This document shows positions 7,467 to 14,540 of a DNA stretch of 23,650 bases, in pieces. The notes below the pieces were generated by a model, which ran no database searches, had not been told where the DNA came from, and saw only the letters and a program-made list of their open reading frames with translations. Position 1 is the stretch's first letter. The number at the start of each line of letters is the position of its first letter. The stretch spans positions 26,353 to 50,002 of the forward strand of contig CARPYP010000012.1 in NCBI GenBank assembly GCA_949045875.1, written 5' to 3'. The position numbers were made by a program, and so were the translations under genes. Source of the stretch: an uncultured Clostridia bacterium (GTDB lineage Bacteria > Bacillota > Clostridia > TANB77 > CAG-508).

Positions 7467-7796
7467 TTACAATTTCATTTCTATATCCACACCTGCTGGT
7501 AGTTCTAGTTTCATTAGGTTGTCTATTGTTTTTTGTGTTGGATAAGAAATATCAATAACTCTTTTATGTGTTCTCATTTCAAATTGTTCTCTTGAGTCTT
7601 TGTATTTATGAGGACAACGTAAAACTGTTACTACTTCTTTTTTTGTTGGTAGTGGAATAGGTCCTGAAACTTTTGCTCCTGTTCTTCTAGCAGTATCTAC
7701 TATCTTTTCAGCAGACTGATCTAGAACATCATGATCATAAGCTTTTAATCTTATTCTAATTTTTTCACTACTTGTAACTTTGTTTGCAACTGCCAT
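7467..7796 (-). CDS. rpsJ: 30S ribosomal protein S10 (uS10, NusE)
   Basis: 109 aa, slightly longer than the usual 102-105 because of the N-terminal MAVANKVTSS. S10 is a 30S head protein and, as NusE, links RNA polymerase antitermination complexes to the ribosome. The core IRIRLKAYDHDVLDQSAEKIV and the loop RTGAKVSGPIPLPTKKEV are diagnostic. AAGGAGG precedes the ATG. It is the first gene of the operon, after an exceptionally long leader. Confidence 0.97.
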   Translation of the reverse strand: MAVANKVTSSEKIRIRLKAYDHDVLDQSAEKIVDTARRTGAKVSGPIPLPTKKEVVTVLRCPHKYKDSREQFEMRTHKRVIDISYPTQKTIDNLMKLELPAGVDIEMKL

Positions 7797-8263
7797 AGTA
7801 ATTTTTCCCTCCTTAATTTATATTTTTTTGACCTTTCTAAAATCACTTATGTATCTCCTCTAAATGTTTCGTGCGAGTAAAATCTTCTGAAGAAAATTTT
7901 TCACGCCTAATACATTTTACTATATGTTATATACCTAATGTGCTTATACGCTAGTGATTTTAGTTAAATTATTACGGCAAGTTTTAAAACGCCCCCTGGT
8001 GTTTCCTGTTTTTCCGTTTTTTAATCCCAAGTGTTTTTCTTATTTATCTTGGGATAAGCGTTTTTATCTTACGGTTTATTCTTTTTGATATTTTAAATTA
8101 TATCTTCTTCTATCCTTACGGATTAGCGGAATAAATCGTATTTTTAAAACTTATCGCCTTGGTCTACGCCACGACATGCTCCACAGAAGTTCCCTCCAAA
8201 ATGATATCATTTTCATGTTACAATCATTTGTAGCTACATTCTGCTTCATCGCGATTTTATAAC
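7797..8263 (-). promoter_or_regulatory. Long structured 5' leader of the S10 operon
   Basis: About 467 nt lie between the predicted transcription start and rpsJ. The transcript strand shows: AGAAGTT near the 5' end pairing with AACTTCT; a perfect 16-nt palindrome (8198-8213); a G-rich block at about 8150-8196; a GNRA hairpin ATCC-GTAA-GGAT (8112-8123) inside arms TTTATTC/GAATAAA; an ATCCCAAG/CTTGGGAT stem (8024-8031 with 8048-8055); the repeated hairpin at 7871-7906; and an 11-bp long-range helix (7837-7847 with 7953-7963) just before the rpsJ ribosome binding site. Ribosomal protein feedback (for example by L4, as in E. coli) is a plausible role, but I do not recognise the fold. Confidence 0.65.
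7871..7906 (-). repeat. Hairpin element, copy 2 (S10 leader)
   Basis: It shares CGAGTAAAAT (left arm on the plus strand) and AATTTTTCACG (right arm) with the copy at 662-702. The variable core is CTTC..GAAG instead of TTAC..GTAA, so pairing is kept although bases changed. The element sits inside the 11-bp long-range helix of the rpsJ leader. Confidence 0.65.
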
Positions 8264-8269
8264 TTCTAT

Positions 8270-8298
8270 ATTATACAATGCCTATCTCCGTATGTCAA
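8270..8298 (-). promoter_or_regulatory. Sigma-A-type promoter of the S10 operon
   Basis: TTGACA (8293-8298 on the minus strand), a 17-nt spacer and TATAAT (8270-8275): a full match to the vegetative consensus. The predicted start is near 8263. Strength fits a ribosomal protein operon. Confidence 0.88.
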
Positions 8299-8426
8299 GC
8301 ACTTTTTTACATTTTTGTATTTTTTTTGTAATATTTCGTTTTTATTTACGGATACCCCAATTTACATGCAATTTTGGGTTGTATAAGAACCCTACATTTC
8401 TTTTTACTTTTCTTTTTGACATTTTG

Positions 8427-8455
8427 TTGCTTTTACTGCTTTTTAGTGGTATAAT
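8427..8455 (+). promoter_or_regulatory. Promoter of the 140-aa gene, extended -10
   Basis: TTGCTT (8427-8432), 17-nt spacer, TATAAT (8450-8455) preceded by TGG, giving an extended -10. It faces away from the S10 promoter and lies 39 nt before the ATG. Confidence 0.7.
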
Positions 8456-8493
8456 TATATTGTACTAAAAATAATCTACGAGGAGGATTTGTA

Positions 8494-8916
8494 ATGGAAA
8501 AACAAATCAATACGTGTGAAGAGCTTTTTTCGCACACCTTCACTTTACGGAAGAAGGTTAATAATTTACCTGTAATATTGGCAACCATGCAACTTTTAAG
8601 CGACAGTGGCTTTAATTGTTTTTTTACTATTACTGGTGAAAGAACAATTCCTAATGAAAAGCCACGATGGTTGGAGATTCATTTATATGAACGGAGCTCA
8701 AAGCACTCGACTTTGACATTTGCTAGATTATTAAAATCAGCTCCAACTGTTGAAGACGAAAAAGCTATTTCAAATATAATTTTTGCAATATCACTTAATG
8801 CAAAAATTATGTTTAATCATAGCTTGGATCGTAATCAGATTATAATAAATGTTTTCTCTCCAACTAATGAACAAAAACAAAAATCTATATTGGAATATTT
8901 CAATTTAGATAAGTAA
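8494..8916 (+). CDS. Unrecognised 140-aa protein
   Basis: I do not recognise this protein. It is a soluble-looking, mixed-composition protein without signal peptide or membrane helix. The middle reads FFTITGERTIPNEKPRWLEIHLYER, then a helix-like stretch and a beta-like NQIIINVFSP before a charged C-terminus. The ATG has AGGAGG 8 nt upstream, a good promoter at 8427-8455 and a terminator directly after the stop, so it looks like a real single-gene unit. It diverges from the S10 operon and converges on spoVG. Confidence 0.8.
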   Translation: MEKQINTCEELFSHTFTLRKKVNNLPVILATMQLLSDSGFNCFFTITGERTIPNEKPRWLEIHLYERSSKHSTLTFARLLKSAPTVEDEKAISNIIFAISLNAKIMFNHSLDRNQIIINVFSPTNEQKQKSILEYFNLDK

Positions 8917-8924
8917 TTAATTTT

Positions 8925-8965
8925 CCACCCCACCATGTTCCTTACATGGTGGATGGCTTTTTTTA
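8925..8965 (+). terminator. Terminator of the 140-aa gene
   Basis: CCACCATGT (8930-8938) pairs with ACATGGTGG (8944-8952) over 9 bp with a 5-nt loop, extended by CCA/TGG across a small internal loop, and followed by a T-run at 8958-8964. Confidence 0.85.
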
Positions 8966-8971
8966 TTGTAC

Positions 8972-8999
8972 AAAAAAAAGACCCTGTTATAGGTCTTTT
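8972..8999 (-). terminator. Terminator of spoVG
   Basis: AAAAGACC (8976-8983) pairs with GGTCTTTT (8992-8999). Read on the minus strand the stem is followed by a run of T (8972-8979). It begins 5 nt beyond the spoVG stop and faces the plus-strand terminator at 8925-8965. Confidence 0.85.
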
Positions 9000-9004
9000 A
9001 TTTA

Positions 9005-9277
9005 TTACTCAGCTGATTCTTCTGCATCAGGAGCTTCATAAGCAGCAAGTATTGCGCTTTGAATTTTTTCCCTTGTTTCAGGGTTGATTGGATGAGCTAT
9101 ATCTTTGAAATCTCCGTTTGGAGTTTTTCTGCTAGGCATAGCTATGAATAATCCGTTTTGGCTTTCGATAACTTTGATATCATGAATTACAAATTCGTTA
9201 TCAAATGTTACAGAAGCTACAGCTTTCATTCTGTTTTCTGAATTTACTTTTCTTAAACGTACATCTGTTATTTGCAT
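9005..9277 (-). CDS. spoVG: Regulatory protein SpoVG
   Basis: 90 aa, close to the usual 84-100. SpoVG is a small nucleic-acid-binding regulator; in B. subtilis it affects asymmetric septation and sporulation and in other Gram-positives controls capsule and virulence genes. The N-terminus MQITDVRLRKVNSENRMKA and IAMPSRKTPNGDFKDIAHPI are diagnostic. I start at the ATG at 9277 because GGAAGGCGG precedes it; the longer in-frame start at 9337 would add 20 unusual residues. It has a sigma-H-like promoter and its own terminator. It diverges from murC. Confidence 0.96.
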   Translation of the reverse strand: MQITDVRLRKVNSENRMKAVASVTFDNEFVIHDIKVIESQNGLFIAMPSRKTPNGDFKDIAHPINPETREKIQSAILAAYEAPDAEESAE

Positions 9278-9308
9278 TTTGTGCACCGCCTTCCAAAGTT
9301 TAATATGT

Positions 9309-9337
9309 TTGTACATATTTATTATATCTATGTACAA
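9309..9337. repeat. Inverted repeat in the spoVG leader
   Basis: TTGTACAT (9309-9316) is the reverse complement of ATGTACAA (9330-9337), with a 13-nt A/T spacer. It lies between the spoVG promoter and its ribosome binding site, so it could be an operator or an RNA hairpin. Confidence 0.5.
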
Positions 9338-9344
9338 TTATATT

Positions 9345-9369
9345 ATTCGTCATTTTCTTTTTTTTTCCT
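9345..9369 (-). promoter_or_regulatory. Sigma-H-like promoter of spoVG
   Basis: On the minus strand AGGA (9366-9369, in the context GAAGGAAAA) and GAAT (9345-9348, in the context GACGAATAA) are 17 nt apart. This fits the sigma-H consensus and the spacing I recall for the B. subtilis spoVG promoter. No good sigma-A pair was found at this place. Confidence 0.65.
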
Positions 9370-9449
9370 TCTTATTTTTTTACATTTTTTTCATATTTCC
9401 TTTTAATTTGTTGTTTCACACATTTTTATTTTCTTTTTCACATATTTTA

Positions 9450-9478
9450 TTGAAAATTCATATAAAAGAGTATATAAT
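9450..9478 (+). promoter_or_regulatory. Sigma-A-type promoter of murC
   Basis: TTGAAA (9450-9455), 17-nt spacer, TATAAT (9473-9478). The start point would be about 30 nt before the murC GTG. Confidence 0.8.
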
Positions 9479-9513
9479 ATTTTAGTAATTTATAAAGAGA
9501 GTGGGAGTTCATT

Positions 9514-10920
9514 GTGAAAGATATTAATGGTTTGATTACATATAAAAGTATTTATTTTATAGGTATTGGTGGAGTTAGTATGAGTGGTATCGCTCATACT
9601 CTAAAACATTTTGGTTTTAATGTGTCTGGGAGTGATGCTACTGATTCAGATACTATTCGAAATCTTATTAGTTGCGGTATTCCTGTATCTATAGGTAATA
9701 ATTTAGAGAGTGTTAAAAAAGCTGATTTAGTTGTTTATACTGCTGCTATTTCCAAGGATGACCCAGAGTTAGTTATGGCTCAACAACTTAACATTCCTAC
9801 AATGGAACGTGCTGTCTTTCTAGGTTTGCTTACAAAGTGCTTTGATGATACAATTACAATTTCTGGTACTCATGGAAAGACTACTACTACTTCTATGGTT
9901 TCTCTTTGCTTCTTAAAAGCAAATCTTAATCCTAGTATTCAAGTTGGTGCATATTTAAAGAATATTTCAGGAAATTATACAGTTGGTAATAGCGATTATC
10001 TTATATTAGAGGCTTGTGAGTATGTAGAGAGCTTTTTGCATTTTTTCCCAAAGTCTGCTATTGTTTTGAATATTGATAATGATCATTTGGATTATTTTAA
10101 AAATATTGATAATATTAAAAATGCTTTTATTAAATATGTAAAATTATTGCCTTCTGACGGATTGCTTGTAATAAATGGTGATGATAATAGATGTTTAGAT
10201 TTAAAAAATGCTACTAATGCTAAAGTTATTACATATGGCATTAATAATACTATGGCTAACTTTACAGCTAAAAATATTACTTTTGATTATAATGGTTTTC
10301 CAGAATTTGATGTATATCATACAAATATATCTTCCTATAATGATAATGGAGAATTTTATTCCCATATCAAATTGTCTGTACCAGGAGAGCATAATATATT
10401 AAATTCCCTAGCTTGTATTGCAATGTGTTCTTATTATAATATTAATACTGAAATCATAAAGTCGGCTTTATTGGAGTTTACAGGTGCTAATAGAAGAATG
10501 GAATTTAAGGGAAAGTTTAATAATAATGTTTCTGTGTTTGATGATTATGCTCATCATCCTACTGAAATAAACGCTACTGCTTTATCTCTTAAAAATAAGA
10601 AGTTTAATAGGTCTTGGGCTGTTTTTCAACCTCATACTTATAGTAGAACTAAAAATCTTTTAGATGATTTTGCAAAAGTTTTATTAAATTTTGATAATGT
10701 TATTATTACTGATATTTATGCTGCTCGTGAAAAAAATACTTATGGTGTTTCTTCTAAAGATTTGGCTGATAAATTACTTTCTTTGGGCGGAAATGTTAAG
10801 TATATTTCTGATTTCAATAATATTGTTAATTATTTAAAAGATAATGCTAATGATAATGATATTGTTTTAACTATTGGTGCAGGTACAGTTACAGAAATTT
10901 CTAATCTTTTAGTGAATTAG
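9514..10920 (+). CDS. murC: UDP-N-acetylmuramate--L-alanine ligase MurC
   Basis: 468 aa, within the usual 430-490. MurC is the cytoplasmic ATP-dependent ligase that adds the first amino acid, L-alanine, to UDP-MurNAc in peptidoglycan precursor synthesis. The N-terminal Rossmann motif GIGGVSMSGIA is at 17-27, the ATP-binding loop GTHGKTTTTS at 118-127, EACEY at 166-170, and DDYAHHPTE marks the C-terminal domain. The start is GTG, with GTGGGAG a few bases upstream. It is a single-gene unit with its own promoter and a strong terminator. Divergence from spoVG puts wall synthesis next to a developmental regulator. Confidence 0.97.
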   Translation: MKDINGLITYKSIYFIGIGGVSMSGIAHTLKHFGFNVSGSDATDSDTIRNLISCGIPVSIGNNLESVKKADLVVYTAAISKDDPELVMAQQLNIPTMERAVFLGLLTKCFDDTITISGTHGKTTTTSMVSLCFLKANLNPSIQVGAYLKNISGNYTVGNSDYLILEACEYVESFLHFFPKSAIVLNIDNDHLDYFKNIDNIKNAFIKYVKLLPSDGLLVINGDDNRCLDLKNATNAKVITYGINNTMANFTAKNITFDYNGFPEFDVYHTNISSYNDNGEFYSHIKLSVPGEHNILNSLACIAMCSYYNINTEIIKSALLEFTGANRRMEFKGKFNNNVSVFDDYAHHPTEINATALSLKNKKFNRSWAVFQPHTYSRTKNLLDDFAKVLLNFDNVIITDIYAAREKNTYGVSSKDLADKLLSLGGNVKYISDFNNIVNYLKDNANDNDIVLTIGAGTVTEISNLLVN

Positions 10921-10939
10921 AGTTTTTTATACTTTTTAT

Positions 10940-10967
10940 AGGGGTTCTTATGATAGAACCCCTTTTT
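10940..10967 (+). terminator. Terminator of murC
   Basis: AGGGGTTCT (10940-10948) pairs with AGAACCCCT (10955-10963) with a 6-nt loop, followed by TTTT. The other strand has only a weak T-run, so activity toward the histidine kinase gene is uncertain. Confidence 0.9.
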
Positions 10968-10995
10968 GATTGTATGTTTTTTTCAATTTATAATT

Positions 10996-12015
10996 TTATA
11001 TTTCAAATAACAATGAATTTTGTGGAAATACTATTCGCACTTCTGTCCCTTCATTATAAATAGAGTTTAATTCTATTGCTGTCCCTAGTTTATCACATAA
11101 TTTTTTGCATAAATATAACCCTATCCCCGTAGATTTTTTGTTTGATAATCTTCCATTAGTTCCTGTAAAGCCTTTTTCAAATACTCTTGTGATTTCTCCT
11201 TTTTTTATTCCTATACCATTATCTTTTATATACAAAATTACATTTTCTTTGCCTTGTTTACCATATATCTCTAAATTTAATTCACTTTCGGTTTTCCCAT
11301 ATTTTACACTATTTTGTATTATTTGATTTAATATAAATACTAACCACTTGCTATCTGTATTTACATCTAAATCTAAATCATGAATATTAATTAATACTTT
11401 TTCTCCAATTAATACATTTTTGTTTTTCTTTATGCTCTCATTAACTATTTCTTTTAAATTTATCTTTTTTATATAATAATCTTTTTCTACTGCGTTACTT
11501 CTTGCGTAAAACAGAGCTTGTTCAATATAGTTTTCTACCTTGTCTAGTTCTTCATTTATACTTTTTGTTACTGTATTTTTATTGTTTTCTATTATCATTT
11601 TACTTGTTGCTATTGGCATTTTTATTTCATGTATCCATAATTCTATATATTCTTTATAGTCTTCTTGTAAATATTTATATTTATTAACATTTTCTATCAT
11701 AGATTTGTCTACTTCTTCTAATATTTGTTTGAATATTTTTCCTTCAATAAAAATAGGCTCTTTGATAATTTCTGTAATTAAATATTTTTCATCAAGTTCC
11801 TCTAATGTATTTTTTATATTTGTATAATAATTTCTTTTTATGAAATATTCTACAAGTATGCCTATAGTTCCCAAAAAGATTATACTTAGAGGAATATATA
11901 TTTTTATAAAGTTTCCAAATGAATATGCCATTAAGAATATTTCTATGGTTGCTAAACTGAATATTATTAATGTTATTGTTAACAATTTGCCCTTTATAAA
12001 ATCTCGAAATTTCAT
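10996..12015 (-). CDS. Bce-type intramembrane-sensing histidine kinase
   Basis: 339 aa from the ATG at 12015, which has AGGAGA upstream. Two membrane helices (about 10-32 and 38-58) are joined by a very short loop, leaving almost no outside sensor domain, as in BceS/VraS-like antimicrobial peptide kinases. The phosphoacceptor is H129 in WIHEIKMPIA; the N box is NQIIQNSVKYG (230-240), then DNGIGI (265-270) and STGIGLYL (295-302). The partner regulator lies directly upstream. BceS-type kinases usually sense through a BceAB transporter, which is not adjacent here. The frame stays open upstream to a TTG at 12147, but that extension is unlikely. Confidence 0.93.
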   Translation of the reverse strand: MKFRDFIKGKLLTITLIIFSLATIEIFLMAYSFGNFIKIYIPLSIIFLGTIGILVEYFIKRNYYTNIKNTLEELDEKYLITEIIKEPIFIEGKIFKQILEEVDKSMIENVNKYKYLQEDYKEYIELWIHEIKMPIATSKMIIENNKNTVTKSINEELDKVENYIEQALFYARSNAVEKDYYIKKINLKEIVNESIKKNKNVLIGEKVLINIHDLDLDVNTDSKWLVFILNQIIQNSVKYGKTESELNLEIYGKQGKENVILYIKDNGIGIKKGEITRVFEKGFTGTNGRLSNKKSTGIGLYLCKKLCDKLGTAIELNSIYNEGTEVRIVFPQNSLLFEI

Positions 12016-12139
12016 TCTTTTAGTTCTCCTATCTAATTGATCTGAAAAAAAGAGTATTGCTAGGTAATTTTTCTTTAAAATATTATAGTAATACACATTT
12101 AGTATTTTCGAAGAAAAATAACAGCATGATACAAAGTTT

Positions 12140-12811
12140 TTAAACAAGTATGTAGCCTTGTCCTCGTCTAGTTTCTAATAGTTCCTTTAATCCTAATTCT
12201 CCTAGTTTACATCTTAGTCTAGTAATATTTACTGTTAAAGTATTATCATCTATAAAACTCTCACTCTCCCATAAACATTCCATTATATCATCTCTTGATA
12301 CTATTTTTTCTCTATTTTGGACTAAGAAATGTAATATTTTATATTCATTTTTAGTTAGTTCTACTATCTTATCATTTCTCTCTATTGTACTTTTTGAAGT
12401 ATTTAATATAAAGTCTTTTGCATCTATCTTTTGGTTTGTTTCCCCTATTGCATTTGTTCTTCTTAATAATGAACCTATCTTTGCAAGTAAAATTTGAATA
12501 TTAAATGGTTTTGTTATATAATGGTCTGCCCCATAGTTTATACATAGCAATTCGTCTATTTCACTTTCCCTACTTGTAACTATTATTATAGGCATTTCTG
12601 ATTTTTTTCTTAACTCTTTGCAAATATATTCTCCATCCGCTTCTGGTAAATTTATGTCCAGTAATAATAGGTCTGGATTTATTTCTAAAATTTTATTTAT
12701 AGTATCTTTAAATTCTTTTAGAGTTTGTGCTTTATATCCATTGTTGTTTAAAAATATTTCTAATTCATTTCTTAATTTTTCATCATCTTCTACTATTAAT
12801 ATTTTTTTCAT
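12140..12811 (-). CDS. OmpR/PhoB-family response regulator (BceR-like)
   Basis: 223 aa, normal. The receiver domain (about 1-115) shows the acidic pocket VEDD at 7-10, phosphoacceptor D52 in LLLLDINLPEADG, T79 and K101 (YITKPF). The C-terminal winged-helix domain includes LTKNEYKILHFLVQN, TVNITRLRCKLG and TRRGQGYIL. It is followed by the histidine kinase after 124 bp and preceded by the DUF4362-like gene after 63 bp. Targets are not visible in the window; a BceAB-like transporter would be the family's usual target. Confidence 0.95.
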   Translation of the reverse strand: MKKILIVEDDEKLRNELEIFLNNNGYKAQTLKEFKDTINKILEINPDLLLLDINLPEADGEYICKELRKKSEMPIIIVTSRESEIDELLCINYGADHYITKPFNIQILLAKIGSLLRRTNAIGETNQKIDAKDFILNTSKSTIERNDKIVELTKNEYKILHFLVQNREKIVSRDDIMECLWESESFIDDNTLTVNITRLRCKLGELGLKELLETRRGQGYILV

Positions 12812-12874
12812 TTTTATATCCTCTCTAACTCTAAAAGAAGTTCTACCATAGTGTTGTTGACATTTCTGGTATCC

Positions 12875-13612
12875 CTATGTATACAAGTTGTTTTCATAAT
12901 CATTTATTACTTGCGTGTCTTTATTATACCAAGTAATTAATAGTTCTTCTATATTTCCTTCGGTTTTTTCTTTTAAAGTTATATTAGTTCCTTCTGATGT
13001 TTCTTCTATTTCTAATTTGGTAAATTTGCAATTTTCATAAGTCCTATCTTTTTCATTTGTCCATTTGTCTCTAGTGCTGTCTAATATTGCCGTAAAATTG
13101 TTATCTCCCTCAAAATACACATCTGTTATAATCATATCTCCTTCTGTGGTATAATTTATACATCTTATAAAGTCTTGTGTATTGTTTTCTATATTATTTA
13201 TGAACCCGTCTAGTTCATCTTTATTATAAATTTTATTTCCATGAATAGATACTACACAATTATCTAATACTGCATTTATTAAACTATATTCTTTTGGCAA
13301 TTCTTCTATTTTATTCTCTTTATAATTATTTTTATTTTCTATATCTGATATAGCTCCTGCTATAAATTTATTGAACATATACATTTCAGTTTTTATTATT
13401 TGTTCTCCATCACCTTCTGAATTATATTTTTCTACCTCTACCTTATAGCCTAATCCCAAATATGTAGTTTTATTATCTTTGGTTCCTTCTTCAATAACAA
13501 AAATAGGAATTTTTAAGTTCGATACTCTATTATAATCTATAAAAAACATTACCCCTAACGTAATTACAATACCAATTATTATTCCTATTAGCATTTTTAT
13601 ACTTTTCTTCAT
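12875..13612 (-). CDS. Membrane-anchored DUF4362-like protein
   Basis: 245 aa. One N-terminal membrane helix (about 7-26) with a short positively charged start, so the rest probably lies outside the cell. The first part has IPIFVIEEGTKDNKTTYLGLGYKV, a motif shared by many small secreted proteins of Bacillus and Clostridium; the later part (VVSIHGNKIYNKDELDGFI, INYTTEGDMIITDVYF, DSTRDKW) resembles DUF4362. Function is unknown. AAGGTGG sits just before the ATG. It follows the sigma factor gene by 24 bp, so the two are probably co-expressed and may act together. Confidence 0.8.
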   Translation of the reverse strand: MKKSIKMLIGIIIGIVITLGVMFFIDYNRVSNLKIPIFVIEEGTKDNKTTYLGLGYKVEVEKYNSEGDGEQIIKTEMYMFNKFIAGAISDIENKNNYKENKIEELPKEYSLINAVLDNCVVSIHGNKIYNKDELDGFINNIENNTQDFIRCINYTTEGDMIITDVYFEGDNNFTAILDSTRDKWTNEKDRTYENCKFTKLEIEETSEGTNITLKEKTEGNIEELLITWYNKDTQVINDYENNLYT

Positions 13613-13636
13613 ATTACCACCTTTTAAACCTTTCTG

Positions 13637-14509
13637 TTATTTAGATGTCTTCTTTCTTGATTTTAGTTGGTATTTTGTAAATAAAAGTGTAAAAATTATT
13701 GTTATGCACAAAAATATAAAAGAAATACTTAAAATCCCTATTCCTATATAATTCAAGTTGTGTTCTTGCATCTGTTCTATAACTGTGTTTTCATAAGTTT
13801 TATCTATTTCGCCTTTTGTACTATTTATAACATCTTCCGTTGTTTCTAATTTCTGTGTTTCATTTGTATTTTCTACTCTTTCTGTTTCATCCTTTATTAT
13901 TGATTGGTTATCTTGCACTTTACTTTCTTTATTAAATAAAGTTTTTAATCCTATAACAAATGTTAAAATAAACATTGCTAGATTACTTAGTAATAATCTT
14001 AATGTATGTACACTTCTATAATATCTCCATTTTATAGTTCCACTTGGTTTATTTAGTAATTTTGCAATTTCTTCAAATGGTAAACCTGCTATTATTTTTA
14101 ATGATATTATTTCCCTTTCTTGTTCATCTAATTTACTAATCAATTTATTAAATTCTTCTTTATCAATTATATTATTTATTTCATTATCTTTATCTTCAAT
14201 TTCATAAACTGTATCTATGTCAAAATGTTCTCTCTTTTTCCTTAATAATGAAATAGCTTCATTCTTAGTTACTGAATATATCCAACTTGCAATATTGGAA
14301 TTTGGCAATTTTTCTTTTTCAAGTGTATATAGTTTGGAAAAAAATATTTGCATGATATCTTCTGAATCTTCTTTGTTTTTAAGAATTCCAAAAGCAATTC
14401 TATATATTAATTTGTGATATTTTGTGTATATTTTTTGAAATGCTATATCTTTATTAACACTTTTTAGTTCTAAAAATAATTCATTTAATCCTTCTTCTAT
14501 TTTTGCCAT
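13637..14509 (-). CDS. ECF-like sigma factor with C-terminal membrane domain
   Basis: 290 aa from the ATG at 14509; a GTG at 14515 is an alternative with good AAGGA spacing. Residues about 20-90 form sigma region 2 (DIMQIFFSKLY, NIASWIYSVTKNEAISLLRKK); about 120-175 form region 4 (LDEQEREIISLKIIAGLPFEEIAKLLNKPSGTIKWRYYRS). It then continues with a membrane helix (about 177-193), a polar loop of about 60 residues, a second helix (about 254-278) and a basic KSRKKTSK tail. This topology puts the sigma domain inside and the loop outside. A separate anti-sigma gene is absent, so the C-terminal part may tether or restrain the factor. Confidence 0.85.
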   Translation of the reverse strand: MAKIEEGLNELFLELKSVNKDIAFQKIYTKYHKLIYRIAFGILKNKEDSEDIMQIFFSKLYTLEKEKLPNSNIASWIYSVTKNEAISLLRKKREHFDIDTVYEIEDKDNEINNIIDKEEFNKLISKLDEQEREIISLKIIAGLPFEEIAKLLNKPSGTIKWRYYRSVHTLRLLLSNLAMFILTFVIGLKTLFNKESKVQDNQSIIKDETERVENTNETQKLETTEDVINSTKGEIDKTYENTVIEQMQEHNLNYIGIGILSISFIFLCITIIFTLLFTKYQLKSRKKTSK

Positions 14510-14540
14510 TTTCACATCATTCCTTTCTATACACAAACAC

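Noticed and set aside
8341..8376. Inverted repeat CCCCAATTT..AATTTTGGG between the divergent promoters as a terminator or operator
   Set aside because: The pairing is imperfect and no T-run or known operator motif follows; I cannot support a function.
9317..9330. TATAAT-like box in the spoVG leader as a sigma-A promoter
   Set aside because: No acceptable -35 box lies 16-18 nt upstream on the minus strand, and the A/T setting makes the box likely by chance.
9278..9337. Longer spoVG start 20 codons upstream
   Set aside because: SpoVG normally begins MQITDVRLRK; the extension runs into the promoter/leader region and lacks a ribosome binding site.
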